The notes below the pieces were generated by a model, which made no database searches, was not told the DNA's origin, and saw only the letters and a list, made by a program, of their open reading frames with translations. Below, in pieces: positions 8,856-16,872 of a stretch of DNA of 64,000 bases; the stretch's first letter is position 1, and every line of letters starts with the position of its first letter. Source of the DNA: Actinophytocola gossypii (GTDB lineage: Bacteria > Actinomycetota > Actinomycetes > Mycobacteriales > Pseudonocardiaceae); NCBI RefSeq assembly GCF_025165815.1, contig NZ_JAFFZE010000003.1, forward strand, positions 62,001 to 126,000, given 5' to 3'. A program made the position numbers and the translations under genes.

Positions 8856-9548
8856 TCAGCGGCCGGTCTCGCCGCCCGGGACGGCCTCCCCCTGCGGGAC
8901 CTCCGGGGTCGGCTCCGGCGGCACGATGCTCGCCAGCTCGCCGCCGTTGTCGTTCATCCGCAGCACGAACGGGCGGGTGTCGGTGTACTGCACCACCGAC
9001 ACCGAGGCCGGGTTCACCACGATCCGCTGGAAGCCGTCCAGGTGCTGGCCGAGCGCGTCCGCCAGGATCGCCTTCAGCACGTCACCGTGGCTGCACAGCA
9101 ACCAGACCGCGCGCTCCCCGTGCTCGGCGGTGATCCGCGCGTCGTGCGCCCGGACCGCGGCCACCGCCCTGGCCTGCACGGTCGCGAGACCCTCGCCGCC
9201 CGGGAACACCGCGGCCGACGGGTGCTGCTGCACCACCGACCACAGCTTCTCCTTGAGCAGGGTGCGCAGCTCCCGGCCGGTCCACTCCCCGTAGTCCACT
9301 TCGGACAGGCCGGGTTCGGTCACCGGATCGAGGCCGCGAGCCCGCGCCAACGGCGCCAGCGTCTGCTCGCACCGCAGCATCGGCGACGACACCACCGCGG
9401 CGATCGGCACCGGCTCCAACCGGGCCACCAGCTCCTCGGCCTGCCGGCGGCCGGTCTCGTCGAGCTCGACGCCGGCGGACCGTCCGGCGAGCACCCCGGA
9501 ACCGTTCGCGGTCGAGCGGGCGTGCCTGAGCAGTACGACGGTGGCCAC
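8856..9548 (-). CDS. Histidine phosphatase, MSMEG_4193-type putative phosphomutase
   Basis: A 230-residue member of the histidine phosphatase (phosphoglycerate mutase-like) superfamily. The phospho-acceptor motif 'LLRHARSTANGSG' is at residues 6-18, the second catalytic histidine in 'LLCSHGDVLKAIL' near residue 155, and the acidic proton donor probably in 'VDYGEWTG' near 84. 'VVQYTDTRPFVLRMND' near residue 190 matches the actinobacterial MSMEG_4193 subfamily, whose substrate is not established. The gene follows uppP by 12 bp, so the two are very likely co-transcribed; this order is common in actinobacteria. Confidence 0.85.
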   Translation of the reverse strand: MATVVLLRHARSTANGSGVLAGRSAGVELDETGRRQAEELVARLEPVPIAAVVSSPMLRCEQTLAPLARARGLDPVTEPGLSEVDYGEWTGRELRTLLKEKLWSVVQQHPSAAVFPGGEGLATVQARAVAAVRAHDARITAEHGERAVWLLCSHGDVLKAILADALGQHLDGFQRIVVNPASVSVVQYTDTRPFVLRMNDNGGELASIVPPEPTPEVPQGEAVPGGETGR

Positions 9549-9560
9549 GGCGCCAGTAGA

Positions 9561-10400
9561 TCACACGGCCGGGCCGGCGTCCGGGTCCAGCGCCCCGGCC
9601 GCCACCAGAATCAGGATCAGCGCGCCCAACGCGAGGCGGTACACCACGAACGGCATGAAGCTGCGCCGCTTGATGTAGCTCATCAGCCAGGCGATCACCG
9701 CGTACCCCACCGCGAACGCCACGATGGTCGCGACGATCGTCGGTCCCCAGTCCGGCGCGTTGTCCCCGCCGATGTCGGTCAGCTGGTAGAAGCCGGAGGC
9801 GAACACCGCGGGCACCGCCAGCAGGAACGCGTACTCGGCGGCATCCTCGCGCTTGTAGCCGAGCATCCGCCCGGCGGTGATCGTGCCGCCGGAACGGGAC
9901 ACGCCGGGGATCAGCGCCAGCGCCTGGGCGAACCCGAACCCGATGCCGTGCGGCACCGTCAGGTGGTCGAGATCACGTTCCCGCTTGCCCAGGTAGTCGG
10001 CGACGCCGAGCAGGATGCCGAACACGATCAGCGTCATCGCGATCAGCCGCAGGTCGCGGAACGCGTGCTCGATCTCGTCCTCGAACAGCAGGCCGAGGAT
10101 CGCGATCGGCAGCGTGCCGACGATCACCAGCCAGCCCATCCGGGAGTCCGGGTCGTCCCGCCACGTGGACGGCCGCCGCAGCGACCGGAACCACGCGACC
10201 AGGATGCGCCAGATCTTCTTGCGGAAGTACAGGACCACCGCGGTCTCGGTGCCGATCTGCGTGACCGCGGTGAACGCCGCGCCAGGATCGTCCCAGCCGG
10301 CGAACGCCGCGGTGACGCGTAAGTGCGCGCTGGAGGAGATGGGGAGGAACTCGGTGAGTCCCTGCACGAGACCGAGGATGAGGCCTTCCAGCCAGTTCAA
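9561..10400 (-). CDS. uppP: Undecaprenyl-diphosphatase UppP (BacA family)
   Basis: A 279-residue integral membrane phosphatase that converts undecaprenyl diphosphate to the monophosphate and so recycles the lipid carrier for peptidoglycan and wall polymers. The conserved 'GLTEFLPISSSAHL' block is at about residues 14-27, with the catalytic glutamate, and 'IPGVSRSGGTITAG' lies near residue 165. About seven or eight hydrophobic segments fit the family and the length is normal. The start codon follows directly after the stop of the LLM oxidoreductase gene (10401), so translation is probably coupled. Loss of this family commonly raises bacitracin sensitivity. Confidence 0.95.
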   Translation of the reverse strand: MNWLEGLILGLVQGLTEFLPISSSAHLRVTAAFAGWDDPGAAFTAVTQIGTETAVVLYFRKKIWRILVAWFRSLRRPSTWRDDPDSRMGWLVIVGTLPIAILGLLFEDEIEHAFRDLRLIAMTLIVFGILLGVADYLGKRERDLDHLTVPHGIGFGFAQALALIPGVSRSGGTITAGRMLGYKREDAAEYAFLLAVPAVFASGFYQLTDIGGDNAPDWGPTIVATIVAFAVGYAVIAWLMSYIKRRSFMPFVVYRLALGALILILVAAGALDPDAGPAV

Positions 10401-11447
10401 CTACCCAACTCCCGCAAGTTCGAGCGCCTCCACCGCGACGCGCAGGGCCGCGATGCTGTGCTCGAGATCTTGCAGTACCGGGGAAAGCGTCAGTGTGGTG
10501 ACCCCCGACTCGGCGAGGGCCCGCATGCCGTCTGCTATACGTTCCTTCGGGCCGAGCAACGAGGTCTGGTCGAGGAACCCGAGGGGCACCGCCGCGGCCG
10601 CCGCGGCGTAGTCCTTGGCCAGGTAGCGGTCCTGGATCTCGGCCGCCTCGGCCTCGAACCCCATCCGGCACGCCAGGTTGTTGTAGAAGTTCTGCTCGCG
10701 GCTGCCCATGCCGCCGACGTAGAGCGCCGCGTACCCGCGGACCTGGTCGGCCGCGGTCCGCCAGTCGTCGCCGACCACGATCGGCACGGTCGGCACGACG
10801 TCGAACCCGTCGAGGGTCTTGCCGGCCTTCTCCCGGCCCTTGCGGATCAGCTCCAGCGACTCGGGGCCGAACTCGGGCGAGTAGAAGATCGCCAGCCAAC
10901 CGTCGGCGATCTCCCCGGTCAGCTCCAGGTTCTTCGGCCCGATGGAGGCCAGGTAGATCGGGATCTCCTCGCGTACCGGGTGCACGATCAGCTTGAGCGG
11001 CTTGCCGGGCCCGTCCGGCAGCGGCAGCGTGAAGTGCCGGCCGGAGAAGGAGACCCGCTCGCGGCGCAGCGCGGTGCGGACGATCTCGACGTACTCGCGG
11101 GTGCGGGCCAGCGGCTTGTCGAACTTCACCCCGTACCAGCCCTCGGACACCTGCGGGCCGGACACGCCGAGGCCCATCCGGAACCGGCCGCCGGACAGGG
11201 TGTCCAGGGTCGCGGCGGTCATCGCGGCCATCGTCGGCTGGCGGGCCGGGATCTGCAGGATCGCGCTGCCCACGTCGATCCGCTCGGTGTGCGCGGCCAC
11301 CCACGCGAGCACGGTGGGGACGTCCGAGCCGTAGGCCTCCGCCGCCCACGCCACCGAGTAGCCCAGCCGGTCGGCCTCCTGGGCCAGCTTCAGGTTGTTG
11401 GCGTCGTTGCCGGCGCCCCAGTAGCCGAGGTTCAGTCCGAGTCGCAT
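10401..11447 (-). CDS. LLM-class F420-dependent oxidoreductase
   Basis: A 348-residue luciferase-like TIM-barrel protein. The N-terminus 'MRLGLNLGYWG' followed by 'AEAYGSDVPTVLAWVAAHTE' (about 37-56) and 'DTLSGGRFRMGLGVSGPQV' (about 80-98) is typical of the F420-dependent branch found in mycobacteria and relatives. Cofactor and substrate are inferred from the family only. It is the first gene of the minus-strand group LLM-uppP-phosphomutase and abuts uppP. It is divergent from the aldo-keto reductase gene, with about 68 bp between the starts. Confidence 0.85.
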   Translation of the reverse strand: MRLGLNLGYWGAGNDANNLKLAQEADRLGYSVAWAAEAYGSDVPTVLAWVAAHTERIDVGSAILQIPARQPTMAAMTAATLDTLSGGRFRMGLGVSGPQVSEGWYGVKFDKPLARTREYVEIVRTALRRERVSFSGRHFTLPLPDGPGKPLKLIVHPVREEIPIYLASIGPKNLELTGEIADGWLAIFYSPEFGPESLELIRKGREKAGKTLDGFDVVPTVPIVVGDDWRTAADQVRGYAALYVGGMGSREQNFYNNLACRMGFEAEAAEIQDRYLAKDYAAAAAAVPLGFLDQTSLLGPKERIADGMRALAESGVTTLTLSPVLQDLEHSIAALRVAVEALELAGVG

Positions 11448-11515
11448 CGGGGGACCATACCTCGATCCGGGGTCACTGCCAGCACTGATGACCTCGTCCG
11501 CTTAGGCTTCTCCGG

Positions 11516-12493
11516 GTGGAGCAACGACACCTCGGCGACAGCGGGCTGCGGGTGTCCAGGATCGGCCTGGGCACCATGACGTGGGGCCAGGACACCGACG
11601 CCGACGAGGCCGCCAGCCAGCTCGTCGCGTTCGCCGACCTCGGCGGCACCCTGGTCGACACCGCCGACGTCTACAACGACGGGGAGAGCGAGCGGATCCT
11701 CGGCGCCCTGCTCGACGACCTGGTGCCCCGCCAGGACATCGTGCTCGCCACCAAGGCCGTGGCCCGCCGCGACGAGGGCCCGTTCGGCGGCGGCGCGTCC
11801 CGAGGCGCGCTGCTCACCGCGCTGGACGGGTCGCTGCGCCGGCTCGGCGTGGACCACGTCGACCTGTGGCAGCTGCACGCCTGGGACACCGCGGTGCCGC
11901 TCGAGGAGACCCTCGCGGCCGTCGACCACGCGGTGACCAGCGGCAAGGTCCGCTACGCCGGCGTGTCGAACTACTGCGGCTGGCAGCTCGCCACCGCCGC
12001 GACCCTGCAGCGCGCCAAGCCGTTCGGGGTGCCGCTGGTCAGCGCGCAGCTGGAGTACTCGCTGCTCGAACGCGGCCTCGAACGCGAGGTCGCGCCGGCG
12101 GCCGCCCACCACGGGCTCGGCCTGCTGGCCTGGGCGCCGCTCGGCCGGGGTGTGCTGACCGGCAAGTACCGGGCGGCCACCCCGGCCGACTCCCGCGGCG
12201 CCTCGAACCACTTCGCGCCCTACGTCGACCACCACCGGACCGAGCGGGCCGCCCGGATCGTGCAGGCCGTGGTGACCGCCGCCGACGGGCTCGCCACGTC
12301 ACCGCTGTCGGTCGCGCTCGCCTGGGTCCGGGACCGGCCTGGGGTGTCGTCGGCGATCGTGGGTGCACGCGACACCGGGCAGCTGCTCGGGTCGCTGGTG
12401 TCCGAGGAGCTCACGTTGCCCACGGCGATCCGGGCGGCGCTGGACGACGTGAGCGACCTCGAACTCGGCTACCCGGAGACCCGGCTCGGCTGA
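11516..12493 (+). CDS. Aldo/keto reductase
   Basis: A 325-residue NADPH-type aldo/keto reductase of the YajO/voltage-gated-channel-beta-like group. The catalytic tetrad is visible: Asp and Tyr in 'VDTADVYNDGESE' near residue 45, Lys in 'VLATKAVARR' near 77, and His in 'DLWQLHAWD' near 119. The C-terminal 'AIVGARDTGQLLG' binds the nucleotide phosphate in this family. The GTG start at 11516 is chosen because the family N-terminus 'MEQRHLGDSGLRVSRIGLGT' begins there. Its last 25 bp overlap the convergent SulP gene. The physiological substrate is unknown. Confidence 0.9.
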   Translation: MEQRHLGDSGLRVSRIGLGTMTWGQDTDADEAASQLVAFADLGGTLVDTADVYNDGESERILGALLDDLVPRQDIVLATKAVARRDEGPFGGGASRGALLTALDGSLRRLGVDHVDLWQLHAWDTAVPLEETLAAVDHAVTSGKVRYAGVSNYCGWQLATAATLQRAKPFGVPLVSAQLEYSLLERGLEREVAPAAAHHGLGLLAWAPLGRGVLTGKYRAATPADSRGASNHFAPYVDHHRTERAARIVQAVVTAADGLATSPLSVALAWVRDRPGVSSAIVGARDTGQLLGSLVSEELTLPTAIRAALDDVSDLELGYPETRLG

Positions 12494-14754
12494 GGCTCCG
12501 GCGACCCGGCCGCGCGGAACCCGCCGCTGCGCGGGTCGTACACGTGCATCCGCGCCTCGGTCAGGTCGAAGTACATGCCGACCAGGGTCAGCTCACCCCT
12601 GGCCAGCGCCGCGGCGACCACCGGGGACGTGCGCAGCCGGTCGAGCTGAGCCAGCACGTTGTGCAGCGCGAGCCGGTCCCACTCCGCCTCCGGCTCCCGC
12701 CCGTCGACGGTCAGCGGCGGCATCTCCCCCGCCCGCCGCAGGGTCGGCGCGGCGTGCCGCAGCCACGAACGCAGCGCGGGCGCACCGGCCGGCACGCCGC
12801 GCACGAGCGCCTTCATCGCGCCGCACGACGAGTGCCCGCAGACCGCGACCTCCCGGACCCGCAGCCGGCCGACCGCGTACTCGAGCGCGGCGGCGACCGA
12901 GCCCTCGCGGTCGCCGGGTACGAGGTTGCCGATGTTGCGCACGGTGAACAGGTCGCCGGGTCCGCTGGCGGTGATCACGTTCGGCACGATCCGGGCGTCC
13001 CCGCAGGTCAGCAGCAGCGAGTCGGGGGTGTGCCGGTCGGCGAGGCGGCGCAGGGTGGGTTCGACCAGGTGCGCGGTGCGGCGCGCGTACTCGGCGGTGC
13101 CGCGCAGGATCGGGCCCGGCTCGGCGCGCTGGGCCGGCACCACCCCCTCCGCCGAGGGCTCGGGCGCCGGCTCGTCGGGGCGCTCCGGGTCGCACTGCCA
13201 CTCCGACCATGGCGCGAACCAGCGGGGCAGGGCGCGCTGCGCGGCCGCCCGGTGCACGGTCGGCTCACCGGCCTTGCCCCTGGCGAACCACGGGTGGCCG
13301 ATCTCGTTGACGATCACGGTGCCGCCGGTGCGCTCGTGGGCGTGCTGCCAGGCGGACAGGGTGTCGAACGCGGCGTGGTCCATGAAGTCCACCACCAGCT
13401 CGAGGGTGACCGTGCTGCCGCGCGGAACGCCGCCGAGCACGGTGGTGAGCCGCGGGATGGACAGCGAGGCCAGGGCGCCCTCGACCACGATCCGCCAGTC
13501 GTCGCCGTCCCGCTCGGCGTGGATGCCGGCCCACAGCAGCCGGCGCAGCGTCAGCGCCGCCGCGAGCCCGATGCCGAGCAGCACGCCGTCGAGCAACCCC
13601 AGTCCGACCACGCCGAGCAGCGTCACCAGGTAGACCGGCAGGTCGCCGTGCCGCAGCACCTGCTTGGCCCGGCCGACGTCGACCAGGCGGGCGCCGACGT
13701 AGACCAGCAACCCGGCCAGCGCGGCCAGCGGGATGTGCCGCAGCACCCCGGCGAGCAGGACCACGAACACGAACACCCACAGCCCGTGCAGGACGGCGGA
13801 GGCGCGGGTGCGCGCGCCGGAGGCGACGTTGGTGGAGCTGCGGACGATCACGCCGGTGACCGGCAGCCCACCGAGCGAGCCGGACGCCATGTTGGCCATG
13901 CCCTGCCCGACGAGCTCGCGGTTGAGGTTGGCGCGCGGGCCGGTGTGCAGCTTGTCGACGGCGACCGCGGACAGCAGGCTCTCCACGCTCGCGACCAGCG
14001 CGATCGTGAACACGGCGAGGGCGAACGCGCCCCAGCCGCCGTCGGGCAGCACGGGGGCGAAGTCGAGGTTGAGCACGTTCTCCGGCAGCTCGACGCGGTC
14101 GATCGTCATGCCGGTGACCACGGACAGCACGGTCATCCCGACGACCGCCGCGAGCGGCCCCGGCACGCGGCGGACCGCGGCGGGCAGCCGGCCCCAGCAG
14201 ACCATGATCACCACGGTGAGCACACCGACGAGGGTCGCCGGGCCGCTGGCGTCGACCACCTGGCCGGGAAGTTCGAGCAGGTTCGCGACCGGGGAGTGCT
14301 GGGTGGCGCCGCCGAGCACCACGTGCAGCTGGGCGAGCGCGATCGTGACGCCGATGCCGGCGAGCATGCCGTGCACGACGGCGGGTGAGATGGCGAGCGC
14401 GGCACGCGCGATCCGGCTCAGCCCGAGCAGCACCTGAGCGGCGCCGGCGAGCACGGTGATCGCACACGTGGTGGCCCAGCCGAAGGTGTCGATGGTCTCG
14501 GCGACGATCACTGTCAGACCGGCGGCGGGGCCGCTGACCTGCAGGATCGAGCCGCCGCACAGCCCGGCCACGACGCCGCCGACGACCGCGGCGGTCAGGC
14601 CGGCGACGACCGGCGCGCCGGACGCGAACGCGATGCCGATCGACAGCGGCACCGCGACGAGGAAGACGACGAGGGATGCGGGGAGGTCGTAGCGCAGGGT
14701 GGTTCGCCAGCGGCCCGGCGGCCCGTGCTCGTTGCCTGACCTGGTCTCGATCAT
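12469..14754 (-). CDS. SulP-family anion transporter fused to a beta-carbonic anhydrase
   Basis: A 761-residue fusion. The first 400 residues are a SulP membrane domain ('YDLPASLVVFLVAVPLSIGIAF' begins the first core helix, shortened here), followed by a short STAS-like segment (about 420-510). Residues about 550-740 form a beta-carbonic anhydrase: 'LLTCGDARIVPN' carries the zinc Cys and the Asp-x-Arg dyad, and 'VCGHSSCGAMKAL' carries the zinc His and Cys. Such fusions are thought to couple bicarbonate uptake to CO2 interconversion. The start at 14754 is chosen because 'ggagg' lies 7 bp upstream; ATG codons at 14760 and 14832 are less well placed. The usual CSDSR motif reads CGDAR here, but the Asp-Arg dyad is kept. 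Confidence 0.88.
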   Translation of the reverse strand: MIETRSGNEHGPPGRWRTTLRYDLPASLVVFLVAVPLSIGIAFASGAPVVAGLTAAVVGGVVAGLCGGSILQVSGPAAGLTVIVAETIDTFGWATTCAITVLAGAAQVLLGLSRIARAALAISPAVVHGMLAGIGVTIALAQLHVVLGGATQHSPVANLLELPGQVVDASGPATLVGVLTVVIMVCWGRLPAAVRRVPGPLAAVVGMTVLSVVTGMTIDRVELPENVLNLDFAPVLPDGGWGAFALAVFTIALVASVESLLSAVAVDKLHTGPRANLNRELVGQGMANMASGSLGGLPVTGVIVRSSTNVASGARTRASAVLHGLWVFVFVVLLAGVLRHIPLAALAGLLVYVGARLVDVGRAKQVLRHGDLPVYLVTLLGVVGLGLLDGVLLGIGLAAALTLRRLLWAGIHAERDGDDWRIVVEGALASLSIPRLTTVLGGVPRGSTVTLELVVDFMDHAAFDTLSAWQHAHERTGGTVIVNEIGHPWFARGKAGEPTVHRAAAQRALPRWFAPWSEWQCDPERPDEPAPEPSAEGVVPAQRAEPGPILRGTAEYARRTAHLVEPTLRRLADRHTPDSLLLTCGDARIVPNVITASGPGDLFTVRNIGNLVPGDREGSVAAALEYAVGRLRVREVAVCGHSSCGAMKALVRGVPAGAPALRSWLRHAAPTLRRAGEMPPLTVDGREPEAEWDRLALHNVLAQLDRLRTSPVVAAALARGELTLVGMYFDLTEARMHVYDPRSGGFRAAGSPEPQPSRVSG

Positions 14755-15025
14755 TGCCATGCCTCCGTGTCCGGGCGGTGAGTGGGTTATCGCGGGCCCG
14801 GACGAACGCCGGCGCCCGATGACCACAGACAACCCGATGACCTGGTGCGATGTCTGTCACCGGCGCCGAAGTCCACCCGACCCGGTGATCGACCCGCCCG
14901 GCCCACGACGCGCGGTGAAGAGGGGTTAGCGTCGTCGGCGTCAATGGAGGATGCTGGAGGATACGTCCCGACGGCGTGACGCACCGTGGTCGCGCACGTC
15001 GGGCCGGCGGAAGTGTCGGAGGTCG

Positions 15026-16036
15026 ATGTTGCGTCGCATGATGACCGCGGTTCTGGTGTGCTGCGCCGCGGTGGGGACGGCTTGCTCGTCGAGCGAGCCG
15101 AGCGACCAGCTGATGGTGACGGACGACCCGGTCGCGGCGACCGCGGCCAAGTCCCCGGCGCCGTCCACCGCGCCCGCGGGGACGGTCAGCGAGCTGGCCG
15201 GAACGCCCACGTCGACGGTAGTGGACCCCGAGCACGGCGTCCTTGCGGTGGCGGTCGAACAGCCCCCGTCGGTGCTGCTCTACGACCTCCCGGACTCCGG
15301 CTCCCTCACCGCCCCGACCGAGGTGCCACTGCCCGCGCCCGCGGAGTCGATCACGCTCGCCGCGCCGGGCGGCCCGCTCCTGGCGGCCGTACCCGGCGAG
15401 CTGGTGCGAATCGCCCTGCCGGACGGCTCGGTGTCCGCCGCGCCCGTCGACGGCGAGCTGACCAGCGCCGCGGCGTTCGGCGACCGCACCCTGGTCGCCG
15501 TACGTGACCGCAAGGCGGTGGCGGTACTCGGCGGCGACACGGTGCACCGGATGATCTCCGGCGGCCTCTACAGCGCCGACCAGGTCCTGGCGACCGACAA
15601 GGGTGCGGTGGTGTTCGACCGCCTGCGCAACGCGGTGTTCGAGCTGGACGTGCCGAAGGGCACCGTCGACGAGGGTCTGCGGGCGGGTGAGGGAGCGACC
15701 AACGCGGTGACCGACCGGTTCGGCCGGGTGCTCGTGGCCGACACCCGTGGCGGCGCGCTGCTGGCGTTCTCGCTGGACCCGCTGCTAATGCGGCAGCGGT
15801 ACCCGGTGGAGGGGGCGCCGTACGGGTTGGCGTACGACCGGGAGCGCGACCTCGTCTGGGTGACCCTCACCGGCACGAACGAGGTGGTCGGGTTCGACGT
15901 GGCGGGGGAGGAACCGGAGGAGAAGCACCGCTTCCCGACCGTGGAGCAGCCGAACTCCGTGGCCGTGGACCCGAACAGCGGGCGCGTGATCGTCGCGTCC
16001 GCGACCGGAAAGGGAGTGCAGGTGATCGAGGTATGA
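15026..16036 (+). CDS. Lipoprotein with a beta-propeller-like domain
   Basis: A 336-residue predicted lipoprotein. A short basic N-terminus and hydrophobic core ('MMTAVLVCCAAVG') lead to the lipobox 'VGTAC', with the lipid-modified Cys near residue 19, followed by a Ser/Pro/Ala linker. The rest repeats the pattern of YncE/NHL-type propellers: 'TSTVVDPEHGVLAVAVEQ', 'TNAVTDRFGRVLVADTRG', 'PYGLAYDRERDLVWVTLTG' and 'PNSVAVDPNSGRVIVASA'. It probably acts on the outer face of the membrane in binding or scaffolding. The ATG at 15026 has 'ggagg' just upstream (short 3-bp spacing), and the longer frame from 14951 would place the signal sequence internally. It overlaps the next gene by 4 bp. Confidence 0.8.
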   Translation: MLRRMMTAVLVCCAAVGTACSSSEPSDQLMVTDDPVAATAAKSPAPSTAPAGTVSELAGTPTSTVVDPEHGVLAVAVEQPPSVLLYDLPDSGSLTAPTEVPLPAPAESITLAAPGGPLLAAVPGELVRIALPDGSVSAAPVDGELTSAAAFGDRTLVAVRDRKAVAVLGGDTVHRMISGGLYSADQVLATDKGAVVFDRLRNAVFELDVPKGTVDEGLRAGEGATNAVTDRFGRVLVADTRGGALLAFSLDPLLMRQRYPVEGAPYGLAYDRERDLVWVTLTGTNEVVGFDVAGEEPEEKHRFPTVEQPNSVAVDPNSGRVIVASATGKGVQVIEV

Positions 16037-16248
16037 GTGCAGACGGGGTGGTCGACGGGGACTGGGAGTACCGGCCGTTGCGGCTACCGCCCGGATTGTC
16101 GCGGCGCGCAGCGGCCACGCAGCTGTCCATCCACGCCGAGTTCGCCGGGTGGGAGCTGTCCAACGTGCGGCTCTACTCGGACGGGAGCCGGCGGGTGCTG
16201 CTCAAGCGGCGGCGCGCCGCCGGCCTCCTGCCCGGGCTGAGCACGTAG
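16033..16248 (+). CDS. DUF5703-type small protein
   Basis: A 71-residue protein. 'WEYRPLRLPPGLSRRAAA' (about residues 11-28) and 'LSIHAEFAGWELSNVRLYSD' (31-50) match the actinobacterial DUF5703 family as I know it. Function unknown. Its ATG overlaps the stop of the lipoprotein gene (ATGA), so the two are translationally coupled. Confidence 0.8.
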   Translation: MSADGVVDGDWEYRPLRLPPGLSRRAAATQLSIHAEFAGWELSNVRLYSDGSRRVLLKRRRAAGLLPGLST

Positions 16249-16252
16249 GTCG

Positions 16253-16792
16253 TCAGCCGCCGTTCGCCGGCGGCGTCTGCTCGACGAAGTCCCACACCAG
16301 CCGGGCCCCCGCGTCCCCGGTCCGATAGACGTGGATCCCGGTCCCCACGGCGATGCCGACGGTGACCACCGCCGCGACGATCGTGGTCACGGTGGTGCCG
16401 GTCGTCCGCGTGGTGGCGACCGCGGTCCCCCCGCCGGCCGTGTCCTCAGGCACGCTCGAGGCCCGCTCCGCCCGCCGGTGCAGGATCATGAACGCGGTCA
16501 CCGCGACGAAGAGCCCCAGTGCCCACCAGACCAGCATGTCCCCCAGCTCCGCGTGCTCCCGGATCCCCGGGTTCGTCCCCACCCGCGACTCCAGGAACTC
16601 CCCACTGCTCGTCGCCACCGGCGTCAACACGAACCCAGCGGCCGCAGCGGCCACCACCAACCACCCGAACCGCTTGCGGACGGCCGGCCACACCGCGATC
16701 AGAATCGATCCAGCGACGGCGATCGGCAATAAGACGACAACGAAGTGCACGACGAGCGGGTGCAGCGGAAGTCCGCCGATGAAATCGGGCAC
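16253..16792 (-). CDS. DUF2231 family membrane protein
   Basis: A 179-residue membrane protein. The N-terminus 'PDFIGGLPLHPLVVHFVVVL' is the hallmark of DUF2231, in which the 'LHPLVVH' histidines are conserved. Four hydrophobic segments follow, and 'REHAELGDMLVWWALGLF' near residue 90 is also typical. Members are often linked to redox or haem-type membrane functions, but this is not established. The GTG at 16792 is chosen because 'ggagg' lies 5 bp upstream; the longer frame to 17170 runs into the neighbouring M20 peptidase gene and has no family support. Confidence 0.85.
   Translation of the reverse strand: MPDFIGGLPLHPLVVHFVVVLLPIAVAGSILIAVWPAVRKRFGWLVVAAAAAGFVLTPVATSSGEFLESRVGTNPGIREHAELGDMLVWWALGLFVAVTAFMILHRRAERASSVPEDTAGGGTAVATTRTTGTTVTTIVAAVVTVGIAVGTGIHVYRTGDAGARLVWDFVEQTPPANGG
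16256..16274. terminator. Hairpin between convergent genes
   Basis: A 7-bp GC stem (gccgccg at 16256-16262 with cggcggc at 16268-16274) closes the loop 'ttcgc'. It falls at the meeting point of the DUF5703 gene (ends 16248, plus) and the DUF2231 gene (ends 16253, minus) and could terminate both. There is no U-tract. Confidence 0.45.
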
Positions 16793-16872
16793 AGGTGCCT
16801 CCGGTTCGGTTCGAAGATGCGTGATCAGTCTGGCGTGGCACCCGTTCGTTACGCGTAGGTTCGCCAAACGGT

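Noticed and set aside
11581-14388. 935-residue plus-strand open frame
   Set aside because: Runs in the wrong frame through the aldo-keto reductase and antisense to the SulP fusion; both real genes are clear.
14699-14979. Small plus-strand frames between the SulP fusion and the lipoprotein
   Set aside because: Overlap the start of the SulP gene, have no convincing start, and resemble noise in high-GC DNA.
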